64,000 nucleotides of DNA from Tigriopus japonicus (lineage: Eukaryota > Arthropoda > Copepoda > Harpacticoida > Harpacticidae): assembly GCA_010645155.1 (NCBI GenBank), contig CM021316.1, forward strand, positions 3,285,839-3,349,838. Direction: 5' to 3'. Under the pieces are notes generated by a model. The model ran no database searches and was not told the DNA's origin. It worked only from the letters and a program-made list of their open reading frames with translations. The first letter of the stretch is position 1; each line of letters opens with the position of its first letter. The position numbers and the translations under genes were made by a program. Below are positions 11,950 through 23,850 of the stretch, piece by piece.

Positions 11950-13405
11950 CCGGCGGGGGAAATCTTTGCCTTTGTTATTGAACCATAGCCTCTCGCCTCT
12001 CACTTGTTTTAATTTTTCAGCTAAATGCTATTATTCAATCCCTGTTTTTCATAGAAATAGACAAAGACACGTCTCTTTTGGATGGTTTGAAAACGTTAAT
12101 TGTATAAATTCATGCACCCATCTCTTTATTTTGGTCTTTCAAACAATGATTGTCAACTTGAAAAGATGCCGGTGGTGGATATCTTTGCCTTTGTTATTGA
12201 ACCATACACTCTCACTTGTTCTCAGTTTTTCAGCTAAATGCTATTAATCAATCCCTGTTATTCATTAAAATCGACAAAGACACGTCTCTTTTGGATGGTT
12301 TGAAAACGTAATTTGTATAAATTCATGCATCCATCTCTTTATTTTGGTCTTTCAAACAATGATTGTCAACTTGAAAAATAAGATGCCGGCGGGGGAAATC
12401 TTTGCCTTTGTTATTGAACCATAGCCTCTCATTTGCTATAAATTTTCCGGTTAAATGCCATTAATCAATCCCTGTTTTTCATCCAAATCGACAAAGACAG
12501 GTCTCTTTTTGATGGTTTGAAAACGTAACTTGTATAAATTTTTGCATCCATCTCTTTCTTTTGGTCTTTCAACCAATGGTTGTCAACTTGAAAAGATGCC
12601 GGAGGGGTAAATGCTTTGCCTTTGTTATTGAACCATACACTCTCACTTCTTATAAATTTTCTGGTTAAATGCTATTAATCAATCCTTGTTTTTCATAAAA
12701 ATCGACAAAGACACGTCTCTTTTGGATCGTTTGAAAACGTAACTTGTATAAATTCATGCATCCATCTCTTTATTTTGGTCTTTCAACCAATGGTTGTCAA
12801 CTTGAAAAGATGCCGGCGTGGGAAATCTTTGCCTTTGTTATTGAACCAAACACTCTCACTTGTTTTCCGTTTTTCAGTTAAATGCTATTGATTAATCCCT
12901 GTTATTCATTAAAATCGACAAAGACACGTCTCTTTTGGATCGTTTGAAAACGTAACTTGTATAAATTCATGCATCCATCTCTTTATTTTGGTCTTTCAAC
13001 CAATGGTTGTCAACTTGAAAAGATGCCGGCGGGAGAAATATTTGCCTTTGTTTAAATCGACAAAGACACGTCTCTTTTTGATGGTTTGAAAACGTAACTT
13101 GTATAAATTTATGCATCCATCTCTTTATTTAGGTCTTTCAACCAATGGTTGTCATTTGAAAAGATGCCGGCGGGGGAAATCTTTGCCTTTGTTGTTGAAC
13201 CATACACTCTCACTTGTTTTCAGTTTTTCAGCTAAATGCTATTTATCAATCCTTGTTTTTCATAAAAATCGACAAAGACACGTCTCTTTTGGATGGTTGG
13301 AAAACGTGAATTGCAAAAATTCATGCATCCATCTCTTTATTTTGGTCTTTCAACCAAAGATTGTCAACTTGAAAAGATGCCGGCGGGGGAAATCTTTCCT
13401 TTTGT
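11950..13405 (+). repeat. 213-bp satellite array, forward arm
   Basis: Seven to eight copies of a 212-216 bp unit are each marked by AAAAGATGCCGGCGGGGGAA, followed by GACAAAGACACGTCTCTTTT and a CATGCATCCATCTCTTTATT segment. One unit near 13025-13166 is shortened to about 142 bp. The array starts right after a 3-N gap (11947-11949). ORFs across it are repeat-derived. It is the mirror image of 14275-15250. Confidence 0.9.
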
Positions 13406-13872
13406 TATATATGTATGTTTGTTTGTTTGTTTGTTGAGGAGTCAGAACGCAGCTTCGCAGCTGCGATCTGATAGAGGCTGTCCGCCATATGGGGATATTG
13501 CCGCTCCACTTGGACAAGCTAACAAGCAAGCATTAATTTTTACCTCACCCTCGGGAATGACCCCAGGTTCGCCCATTTTAAGCCGTCAAGGGCCGTGACT
13601 TCTGCATCTAACTTAATACCACAGGTCACTAGGACTCGGCAAGCCCGGGATCGAACCGGAGCTTGCCTAGTATTTGGCATTGAAAGACAGTTCAATGCTA
13701 AATTTTGACTCCGAAGAGTTGACTTTGGAAAGTTGTGTGTTGCATTTGAAAGACGGTTCAAATGCTAAATTTTGACTCCGAAGAGTTGAGTTTTGAGGGT
13801 GGCAGTCAGCCGGGATCGAACCCCAGCTATCTGCACGACAAACCGACGCAGTACGCACTACGCCATGCCTCA
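13405..13872 (-). mobile_element. tRNA-derived SINE region between the satellite arms
   Basis: Reading on the minus strand from 13872 there is a tRNA-like head with an A-box-like GGCGTAGTGCG and a B box GGTTCGATCCC (13800-13872). A duplicated 65-bp segment (13677-13730 and 13743-13795, each with TTTTGACTCCGAAGAGTTGA) follows, then a second B-box word (GGTTCGATCCC near 13655) leading the body shared with 10236-10470, and a terminal (AAAC)n tail at about 13405-13435. This may be one composite SINE or two adjacent ones. Confidence 0.65.
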
Positions 13873-14274
13873 CCCCTATGTATGTATGTATTTCGGGCTC
13901 AATTTGTGGTAGGTGTAGTTGAAATAATAAAATCAAGTCCCCAAAAACCCTTAAGCCATAAGGCTTGTTTTCAAAGAAATTTGTTTATAAAATATAGTGT
14001 TACATCAGACCATGAATATCCAGAATAGTTCTTCGTCAGTCGGAGATTGTTTCGCTCATCAATCGTTGGACCCAAGGGATAGTTTGAGAGCACGTGTGAC
14101 ACCAAGATCACTTTTGCTTTCGGTTGATATAAGACCTCAGGATTTAACTCGTATGACGCTCACAGGAAAAGCATTCTTTTCTAGTGCATAAGGTTGCATA
14201 TTGAGAGGTTATTGTTTTCGTCAACCGTTCAGTCCATTGCTTTATCGAGTCGGTACATGTATAAGAGAGTGTTT
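13873..14274. other. No gene seen
   Basis: A short (TATG)n run at about 13873 and unique-looking sequence follow. ORFs lack recognisable motifs. Confidence 0.45.
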
Positions 14275-15250
14275 TTACGTTTGAAAAACAGGGATTGATG
14301 AATAACATTTAGCTGAGAAACTGAAAACAAGTGAGAGTGTATGGTTCAATAACAAAGGCAAAGATTTCCACCGCCGGCATCTTTTCAAGATGACAACCAT
14401 TGGTTGAAAGACCAAAATAAATAGATGGATGCATGAATTTATACAATTTACGTTTTCAATCCATCTAAAAGAGACGTGTCTTTGTCGATTTTTATGAAAA
14501 ACAGGGATTGATTAATAGCATTTAGCTGAAAAACTGAAATCAAGTGAGAGTGTATGGTTCAATAACAAAGGCAAAGATTTCCACCGCCGGCATCTTTTCA
14601 AGATGACAACCATTGGTTGAAAGACCAAAATAAATAGATGGATGCATGAATTTATGCAATTTACGTTTTCAAACCATCTAAAACAGACGTGTCTTTGTCG
14701 ATTTTTATGAAAAACAGGGATTGATTAATAGCATTTTGCTGAAAAAATTTAAACAAATGAGAGTGTTTGGTTCAATAACAAAGGCAAAGATTTCCACCGC
14801 CGGCATCTTTTCAAATGACAACCATTGGTTGAAAGACCAAAATAATAAGATGGATCCATGAATTTATACAAATTACGTTTTCAAACCATCCAAAAGAGAC
14901 GTGTGTTTGTCGATTTTTATGAAAAACAGGATTGATGAATAGTATACAGCTGAAAAAATTAAAACAAGTGAGAGTGTATTGTTCAATAGCAAAGGCAATT
15001 ATTTCTCCCGCCGGCATCTTTTCAAGTTGACAACCATGGGTTGAAAGACCAAAATAAAGAGATTTTTACCTAAATTCATGCAATTTTCGCTTTCAAACCA
15101 TTTAAAAGCGCCGTGTCTCTCGCTTGTTATACATTTTTCAGCTAAATGCTATTAATCAATTGCTGTTTTGCATCCAAATTGACAAAAACACGGCTCATTT
15201 GGATGGTTTGAAAACGTTAATTGCATAAATTCAGGTCCCCACCACTCCTG
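14275..15250 (-). repeat. 213-bp satellite array, inverted arm
   Basis: Four to five units of the same satellite as 11950-13405 run in the opposite direction, marked by CCGCCGGCATCTTTTCAAG at about 14373, 14585, 14797 and 15010. Spacing is about 210 bp. The last unit decays towards 15250. Confidence 0.88.
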
Positions 15251-16798
15251 GTTTCGCCGTTTACGTTAGGAGGGAAGTCTATCCCAAGCATGGTGGATTG
15301 GATAGCTCTCACTGAATAAATGGCACGATTTTAAATACGTTTTTCTACGTTATAGTGTAAAAATGAACAACTTTCACCAAACAAGTTAAATAAGACAATG
15401 AAATGCCCAAAACAAATTGCTAACCATTACAAAACTGAAGTGAAAGCTATCAAATAGGCTATAGTTGTGCAGAGACATCACATTTTACCCATACATCTTT
15501 TGCACATGTTCAGGTAAATTAGTTCAATGAAATCCGAAATAATATTATGATTCATGAAAGGCAAAAATTGTAAAATCTTTCTTGATTCTAGATCTTTCAA
15601 GAGATTCCCGAAGTATTGGATGTAAACTAAACTAATTGGCTCGATGTAGGACGTAGGACTGTTTGTTGTCTTTATCAGTCTATGTTAGGTATCTAACAGA
15701 GTAAAAGTCATTCATTCTTTTATTGACTCCAATTCCCAAGCAGGCTCAAGAAATATTTTTTCTCAAATTCAAAATTCCATGTCAAAAATGTGTCTTTCTT
15801 CAGATAGTTCAAATCTTGAATATTTTCTCAAGAGAGCACTTTCTTGAGAAAGAATGACCACTTCAAATCCAAAAATATAAAGTTTAGCACAATTTTATAT
15901 TTGCATGGATAAGCGAGGATTTCATAGTAGCACACTATTTCACTTGTTGCTGATTTTAGATTTAATTGAACACTTGAATGACATTACTTTGACAAGGTGA
16001 GAGAGAGTAGTGGTCTTTTGATCACAAGAATAACATTCTTTATTTCCTTTGGTTAAATCACTGGCATGGACTTTCTTAGATGCCATCCAATGAGTTGAAA
16101 GATGATGTAGCCTTCTTGAAGCCTTTGTTTATGAGGGTCTGGAGGTAGGGTTGACAATTCTACAGTGACCAACTTTGAATCAATTGGCTCAGCTTGAAGT
16201 TGTTGTCAACTCTCAGTGGTTGGTGGCTCTGAATTTGTAATTCCGCAATTGGTTTCACTAATATGTATACCCAAAGACTCTTACATGAGGAAAGCATTGC
16301 TTATGGGTTCAATCATTCTTCTTTTTCTTTAATTGGAATTTCATCCTCCCCAACAACCAGCCTACTAATTTCCAGAACAAAACATAAAAATTCAGGGATC
16401 AGGAGTCAACTTCCACACTTCCAGAGGATACTCAGTGTTGTGGCATGGGGCTGAGCACGTAAAACCCATACTCAAAAGGACTTAAAACCACATTTCTTGG
16501 ACAGCTGCTGTAAACGACTTTTACCTCCCAAACGATTCGGACGCGTCTTCCTACCCGCAAATAATAACGCAATGGTGGAACTAAATGACGGTTTCCTGTT
16601 CAGGATAAAACATGTATAAGAACTTAGGAGAAATAGAAAATAATCTAACATTAAAACTCACAAACAGTTGGGGCTCAAAGGCAATGAATTGAAGAAGGCA
16701 CTTGAAACTGAGAGGAACTGAGCAGCAAGAATGAAAGAAGGTTCCACGTCACATTCGTTGCTCAAATCGGTAATTTTAGGGTGGCCAAAACCATCAAC
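15251..16798. other. No gene; would contain the Bel/Pao 3' LTR if present
   Basis: No coding signal. On the minus strand a purine-rich AAGGGCCGG is followed at 16799 by TGTTGATGG, the sort of junction seen where a polypurine tract meets an LTR. A 3' LTR of the Bel/Pao element would therefore extend leftwards from 16799. No second LTR is recognisable at the other end, so this is tentative. Confidence 0.35.
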
Positions 16799-16860
16799 AC
16801 CGGCCCTTAAATGTTCCCTAGACATTTACACGTCAATTGGAACTGGTTTAGCCTCATCAC

Positions 16861-18083
16861 TAGGGACGGGCAGAAAGTGTAAATAATCTTACCCTTTTAG
16901 TTACCAAAAGTTGCAAAAAAATATGCCCAAAAGTGCAAAACAAAGTGCAGAAAAATGTTGAAAGTGCAAATAAATATCAAAAAAGAGCAAATAAAATGTC
17001 AAAAAAAGAGCAAGTAAATGTCAAAAAGAGGAAAAAAGTGTCAAAAAGAGCAAATAAATGCCAAAAAGAACAAATAAATGCCAAAAAGAACAAATAAGTG
17101 TCAGAAAAGAGCAAATAAATGTCAAAAAAGAGCAAATAAATGTCAAAAGAACAAATAAATGTCAAAAAAGAGCAAATAACTTGCATTTGGACTTAAAACG
17201 TCATTCATGGAGTACCCACGGCTCCTAATTGAGCAGGAGAAGTCATTTACAAGTCCTAAAGACATTTGAGACGAGTTTGAGTTTGAGACAATGCCACACA
17301 AGTAATAGAGTTCTATTAATAAGGTCACTAGCAAAAAGGATGTAAAGTCATGAAAAATACTCCAGTCAACAATCTTCTGAATTTTTCATTCCTAAGGTGG
17401 TCTCATGGATGTATGTACCTAAAATATTGTCGAAATATATTCAGCAATTGTTTTATATGGCTTTACATCACTCCGTTTTTGTCCTTCAAGTTGTTCAAAA
17501 ATAGACATTGAAAATTGAACAGAAAAATACCCACGTGTGCCTAACAATTGCATCAAAGAAAATAGTCATAAATGTGTTTTAAGCATGTTTTTAGTGACAT
17601 TAGTGCAATATTTGGCCCATGGCCTAATTACCAGAACTCAATTTCAAATGTGGCATTCATTGTCTCTTCACATCTATATTGTTTGTAGATCCTTCCACAA
17701 CAACATGAGTTTCTTTAGGTTTCTTTAGGTTTCCTAAATGTTGGTTGCATGCAATGAGATTCTTTTGTCTAATCTTTTGTTTAGTAAACAGGATGTTATA
17801 GTTAAAGCCAAGATGGTGAATAAAGTGTGAGGTTTGCGTCTGAAATGCACATATTTCTTCAAGGTGCTAAGAATGGTTGATTGCAAATGCAAGCTTTTTT
17901 GACTAGTTCAAAATTTGATCTTGAAACTAAAAAATCTTTCAAAAGCCACAACATTTTCCTAACAATTTGTCAATTTTGGCCAAAAACGTAAATAAAAAGT
18001 GCAAATAAAGGTGAAAAGTGCAAAAGTGCAGAAAAATGGGTTTATGTTACCAAAAGTCTTTTTACACTATTTGCCCGTCCCTA
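16861..18083. mobile_element. hAT-like non-autonomous element with 8-bp target duplication CTCATCAC
   Basis: The ends are inverted: TAGGGACGGGCA at 16861 and TGCCCGTCCCTA... complement at 18072-18083, with AAAGTGTAAA next to both. Exact direct repeats CTCATCAC flank it at 16853-16860 and 18084-18091. Its interior includes at least ten degenerate copies of CAAATAAATGTCAAAAAGAG (16940-17180) and GTGCAAA words near both ends. There is no transposase ORF. It sits in the 3' end of the Bel/Pao element. Confidence 0.88.
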
Positions 18084-18143
18084 CTCATCACTATTTTGAA
18101 CTTTATCGGACCTTTTCAATACAATCAATTGGGAGATCGGTCT

Positions 18144-19588
18144 TCAGTACTCTCCTTTTGCGGTCTTGACTTTCACAGAGCGAACACATCCATTGGCACT
18201 CGGAAAGACTTCAATAATTCGAGCAAGTGGCCAATGACATCTTGCGCTTCCCTCCATAACCAAGAGAACCAAATCATTCACCCGCACATTTTCTTTTTTC
18301 TTAATCCACTTACTGCGAGTCAGAAGCTGCGACACATACTCGTTGGACAATCTCTTCCAGAACATATCGGCCAAAAATTGGATGTGCTTCCAACGCTTTC
18401 TAGCGTACTGGTCAGCCGAATGGAACAATCCTGGGGGGTAGGTTGGACCAAGTTGTTGGAGCAACAGATGATTGGGAGTCAATGGAGTCAGATCATTTGG
18501 ATCATCAGAGATGGGAGTAAGAGGCCTGCTATTTAAGATAGACTCCACTTCACACATGAGCGTATTTAGGCCTTCATCTGTCAAGTTTCTTTTGTTTTCG
18601 CACATCAACCCATTCATCACTTTTCGTATTGTTCGGATTTCTCGCTCCAAAATGCCACCGAAATGGTGGCTATAAGGAGGATTAAATCTCCACTCAATTC
18701 CGCTGTCCACTAACTTGTTCTGAATTCTGGTATGATCCAATCCTGACAACATATCTTGGAGCTCCCGATCAGCACCAACGAAATTAGTGCCGTTGTCCGA
18801 TCTCATACTCTTCACTTGTCCTCTTCTACAAACGAATCTCCTTAATGCTTGGACAAACGAATCCGTAGACTTATTGAAAACTATTTCAATATGCATAGCA
18901 CGGCTTGCCAAACACGTGAAAATCAGACCGTAACGATCCACGTGCGACTTCGAATGGTCTTGAATGGTCCGAAGAGATCAACACCGGAATTTGTAAATGG
19001 AGGATGGTTTCCCACTAATCTTTCTTCAGGGAGATCTGACATCACTTGTTCTTCCATCTTTCCTTGATAATGTTTGCAATGGACGCAATCACGCAAAATA
19101 TTCTTTATAATGGGACCCTCGCCAATGATGCGGAATCGTTCTCTCAACTTTGTCGACACAAACTGTCGGCCTAAATGACCAACAAGTCCGTGAGCGTTGC
19201 GAGCGAGAAGTACTGCCACGTGAGATCGAGGAATAATAATTGGATGGCACTGATCATAGGTCATCGGGGCATTTGCTAGTCTTCCACCAGCACGAATGAC
19301 TCCTGCGGAATCTATAAATGGTGAAAATTTTAGCAATGGTGACCCCTTTGGAAGAGTCTTGGAATCTTGGATTAGATTGATTTCACGTTGAAACGCACGG
19401 GACTGCTCATGACAAAATATCGCCACCTCAGCTTCTACTTGAATTTCAAGAGGCTCAAACTTAATTCTCATAGTTTTGGCTTTCTTCTGCACTTGAATTA
19501 AACCGGCTACTGTTCGCCACAACGAATTCCACGACGAAATGCCTGAGAATAGCTGGTCCACCGAATCGACATCAACCTTTGCAGCGGC
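18144..19588 (-). pseudogene. Bel/Pao integrase region
   Basis: Two minus-strand frames together cover the integrase. 19561-18923 holds the HHCC zinc-binding module (HGLVGHLG, then CVHCKHY) and the start of the catalytic core (GVDLFGPF). 18941-18144 continues the core with SDNGTNFVGA and the glutamate in ILEREIR, then a C-terminal domain (RKRWKHIQFLADMFWKR) typical of Bel/Pao integrases. The core is broken by a frameshift near 18930. An in-frame stop at about 19589 separates this part from the RNase H region. The polyprotein ends at 18144. Confidence 0.93.
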
Positions 19589-21167
19589 TTATATCGAAAC
19601 TGGCCTTTTCACTTCGGGATCATCATCATCAACACCACCCACCAGTTTCGATTTTGGCCAATTATCCTCACCTTGGAGCAGAAATGGAGGACCAAATTTC
19701 CAATTCTCTGACGAAATGAAACTTCGGACACTTGCCCCTCGACTGGCTAGGTCTGCTGGATTTATATCACCAGGCACGTAAAACCACAGATCCACGTTCG
19801 TTCGATCGCGGATGTAGGCCACTCGATTCGAAACGAATCTTTGAAATCTTTTGTTCTCGTTGCGAATATACTTGAGAACGGTCTCACTGTCTGTCCATAA
19901 ACATATCTTCTCCAAAGGAATGGTCATCTCCTTCTTTACCATCACTAAAAGCGTCACGGCCAGTTTTGCTCCTGTTAATTCTAGTCTAGGGATTGAGATC
20001 TTATTCAACGGAGCTAATCTAGACTTGGCCATGACTAATGAGCTCTTTAGACCAACCGTGGTCTGGGTTACCAGATACACAGCTACTCCATAACCCGTCT
20101 CGCTTCCGTCACAGAAAACATGCAAGTGACATTTGGATGTACAGTAGATCCACAGGAACCATGCCACCTTGAGATCGAATAATGCTCGAATAGATGAAGA
20201 TCTCTCACCCAGCTCTCCCATTGATGCAACCACTTCTGGGGTAAATCTTGATCCCAGTCCACGCGCTCACGGCAAAGTTCTTGAAAAATCTGCTTGGCTG
20301 GCATAATCGCCGGCCCTATTAAACCCAAAGGATCGTATATGGAATGGGTTGTAGACCCATGCCTCTTCGTGTTTTGGGCTTTTCCTGAACACAAATTTTG
20401 AAACCTATGGTATCGTTTTGGACATTCCACACAATCCCCAAAGCTCTTTCAGAAGGAAGCACACCCTTTTCAATATCTATCTCCCTTGACTCTGGTGAAC
20501 GATCAGAAACAGGAATGCTCTCCAACACTTCTCGATGATTTGTAACCATCTTGGTTTAATTAAATTGGCCGTAGTTGCAGATTGTTTTCACTTGCTTGAC
20601 GAGTTCCTTGGCTTGAGCAACACTATCGAGAGAAGTAAGCATATCGTCCACGTAGAAGTCTTGCAGTACAATCTCCGCTGCTGAATCACTTGTAGTAAGT
20701 CGACAATCATTGGCAGCTTGCTTGAGAGCGAAATTGGCACAGCTGGGGGATGAAACTGCCCCAAACACATGTACTTTCAATCGATATTCTTTTGGTGGTT
20801 TCGTTAAATCACCATCAGGAAACCAAAAATACCGTAGGCAATCGGCATCTTTTTGAGGAACCCTCACTTGATAATACATTTTTTCAATGTCGCCCATAAT
20901 TGCGATTTGACCTTGTCGAAATCGGAGCAAAACTCCAACCAGATTATTCGTCAGGTCGGGTTCTTGGAGGAGATTGTCGTTCAGAGACATTCCAGCATAT
21001 TTAAGGGAACAATTGAACACAACTCTAATGGTGTGCTTCAATTTGTGATAAACACCATGATGTACGATGTACCACGTCTTGTTGTGGTTCTGAATTAGTT
21101 CATCCTCAGGTATTTCTTCAGAAAAATCTTTCACCAGCATCATCTCCATAAATTCAGAGTAATCTGC
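19589..21167 (-). pseudogene. Bel/Pao reverse transcriptase and RNase H
   Basis: The RT starts just after an in-frame TAA at 21168-21170. It includes FNCSLKYAGMSLNDNLLQEPDL, the palm aspartate region IAIMGDIEKMYYQV and the catalytic box FYVDDML. A stop at 20556 and frameshifts near 20400 and 20220 break the connection region (SIYDPLGLIGPAIMPAKQI). The RNase H domain follows with HVFCDGSETGYG, RLELTGAKLA and WTDSETVLKYI, and the Pao-type tail PGDINPADLASRG. The YVDD box and RNase H acidic residues are preserved although the chain is interrupted. Confidence 0.94.
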
Positions 21168-21938
21168 TTAACATTTTGGACTCGCATTAAGCTTTCTCTT
21201 CACTCCATCCAACATTCTAAGGGCTTGGCTTCTGTTGTTCGGGAATTGACGATCCTTGTCTCGAAACGGCAATGAAATGCAGAAGTGTCCGCTCTCGTCT
21301 CTGTGGATTGAAGTGTTAACTTTTTCAAACCACTTTTGATCCTCAAGTGAAGGTCCAAAATCATCCTCTCCTGAATCTTTGTAGTCATGGGCAAACATCT
21401 TCTTAATTTCTTCCTCAATAAGGTCGTACCCACAACGAGTTCTGTTGACCTTGACTCTTTTTTCATTACCATCCATTAGAGGCCCATTGAGAGCCCAGCC
21501 TAATTTATGGCGGGAAGCATGTGGCTCATTTTCCACCCCACTCACAATTTCTAAGGGTTTAATAGCTGATGGGCAATTTGCACCCAACATCAGACCAACA
21601 TCCACATCCACAAATGCCAACGGAACATCGATTAAATGTGGGAATCCTGCCCATTCTTGTCGGGTGATAATGTCTTCTTTACAAATTGGCAGACTATCTT
21701 TAGAGAAAACAACGGGTAGACTAATTTGCTCATTGCCATCAAGATCCAGGATTTCTAATCCACCAATCGCTCTGGTCTCCACGGCCTTATCACTGCACTC
21801 CATTGTCGTCAGTTGAATGGTTGTCTTTGGACCAGATATGCCCAACCGGTCCATCAGACTATTTGTGGCAAAACAGTCGCTCGAAAAGTTGTCTAATCCC
21901 GCATTAGTCACAACTTCCTTGAAGGATCCCCTAACTCA
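21168..21938 (-). pseudogene. Bel/Pao aspartic protease region (A17-like)
   Basis: This minus-strand stretch shares its frame with gag upstream, from which it is separated by a TGA at 21936-21938. The protease region shows LDNFSSDCFATNSLMDRL, where the catalytic aspartate remains but the usual glycine after DS/DN is Phe. Later hallmarks are VDVGLMLGANCPSAIKP and RHKLGWALNGPL, typical of Pao peptidases. It ends at an in-frame stop before the RT. All three interruptions are in frame, so it reads as an aged copy. Confidence 0.88.
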
Positions 21939-23505
21939 AACCTTCACTGGTATAAGAGGAAGAGCTATTCGATTGAAACGACCAGCCTTAGTTGGCGAAC
22001 ATGAACTCTCCAGACAACAGGCAGAAGTCGATTTCCGATCACTGACCATGTTTGATCCATTTTCGGTTTCTTTTGGACCTTCGAGTCCAATTTCCTGATG
22101 TAAACAAGTGGGGTGAGCCTTCTGACATTTTTGGCACTTCAAGCGAGCTGGACAATATCGTGAAATGTGCCCGGGGGTTAGACATCCAAAGCAGAGGGCT
22201 TTCTCCCGTATAAAATCCGACTTCTCTTGACGCGGCTTTTTGGCAAAGAAGAAACACGTTGCAATCGTGTGATTGAACTTTTTACTTACCAAGCAAGGAT
22301 ACTCATTCCTGGGTGACGCTCCTGTAGCCATTGATATATGTCGTTTCTTGACAAAGGTTTCGTGAGTCTTGTTATCTTTACTCGTGGATTTATCATGAAT
22401 TTCGCCGAAAATTGGCATTGAAATGATAGCAATTTGCTCCACCACGAAGCTACACAGATCACCAAATTGAACATTTCCCGATGTTGATAGAACTTTAAAC
22501 GCATGATTTCTCCAACGCTCTCTCATCTTGAACGGAAGTTTCACTACGATTTCTTGGATTTGAGATGGGCTGTTCATTTGATTCAACGAGCTGACATCTC
22601 TCATACAATTCTTGCAAGACCTTAAGAAAATCGCAAACCTCTTCAACGCTTGAACGTCGTCAATCTTCATCGACGGCCACATTGAAATCTTCCTTAGAAA
22701 GGCACTCGCGATTTTGAATTCGTTGCCGTACTCTTCGTCAAGAAGTTTTCGGGCTTCGGCGTAACCACTCCCGACTAAGATGCAGGCAGCTGCGAACCAG
22801 GTCCTGGGGATCTCCTTTCGTATATTTTTCAAGATAGAATAGTCGATCAGATTTGGACTTGGTTTTACTCTCAATAAGGTTTTCAAACGCGATGATGAAG
22901 GACTTGTAAGATGTCAGATCGGATCCATCAAAGATTTGCGGCTCACTTTTTGGAAGGTGAGACCGCTCGGCAATCTCAACCAACAATGCAGTCTGGTGGT
23001 TGATGCTTTGGTCGACATAACCATTGACAAACGCCTCGGTCTTTTGACCCGCCAGAGCATTAACTTGGCGCTCCTCGACCTTTTTATTGGAGGACTCCCG
23101 ATTCACAACGATTCCCTCCAATCCATCTAACTCCCACTTCAAATGATCTAATTCTTTCTTCTCAGATTCGATTTTAATTCGGTTTTCAACGGCTTTGAGT
23201 CGATCCTCTTCATCTTCGTGTTGACGTTGAATCCTCCGTTTTTCTTCTTGAATCGATCGCATCTGCTCACTGAATTCGAGTTGGGCTTGGATTTTGGCTC
23301 GACTTTTTGCTAATTGAACTCTGGCCGCAGATGACGCTTTTGAGGCCAAAGAAGTCCGCGAAACATTTGATCCAAGTTCTGAGACACTATCTTCGGGGTT
23401 GACCGTTTTGTTACGACTTTCTTGAATCAAGCTTTCGATTTTCGACTTTGCGTTTGTGATTTCTTTCCATTTTGTGTCGAACCAATCCTTCAAAATTTTG
23501 GAACT
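21936..23505 (-). pseudogene. Bel/Pao gag
   Basis: The N-terminal part (frame ending at 22738) is a long charged coiled-coil (EFSEQMRSIQEEKRRIQRQHEDEEDRLK), followed by the conserved gag segment FDGSDLTSYKSFIIAFENLI. A frameshift near 22805 passes to the second frame (22886-21936), which continues with AEARKLLDEEYGNEFK and two Cys-rich knuckles around CFGCLTPGHISRYC and CQKCQKAHPTCLH. No ATG was found at the expected start; the frame opens without one near 23505, so the true start is unclear or lost. Confidence 0.88.
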
Positions 23506-23744
23506 AACTCTTAATTTGTGAAAACGAGGTGTTTATAGTTTTAAAACGAACGCACGACCAATAAAACATATCTTGCAATGAAAGAAATAGCATCCAAATG
23601 AACACGCGACCAAACAAACACTGTTTGCGATAAAACAAACCGCGATGAAACGAACAGCTATGAACTGAACACGATCAAACAATCAGCAATGAACTGACCG
23701 TACACCGTTAAAAAGGGTAGGTTGTACTGAAATTTTTTGAAAAG

Positions 23745-23850
23745 ACCTAAACAGGGACCAATTTGGCAACACTCGAACTAGTTCGATTTCGAGTTCCATT
23801 GATAGTTATAAAAATGGATTTCGAGTTGGCAGTGCTGCCATATTTTATGG
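23745..23850 (+). repeat. Dispersed repeat, inverted copy at 60200-60320
   Basis: The words GATTTCGAGTTGGCAGTGCT and AGTTATAAAAATGGATTTCG occur here and, in reverse complement, at about 60232-60300. It resembles the end of a DNA element; boundaries are not defined. Confidence 0.6.

Noticed and set aside
11966..13598. Several plus-strand ORFs with similar sequences
   Set aside because: Translations of the 213-bp satellite; the protein similarity merely reflects the DNA repeat.
16977..17186. Phe/Leu-rich membrane-like ORF
   Set aside because: It is a translation of the AAATAAATGTCAAAAAGAG array in the hAT-like element.
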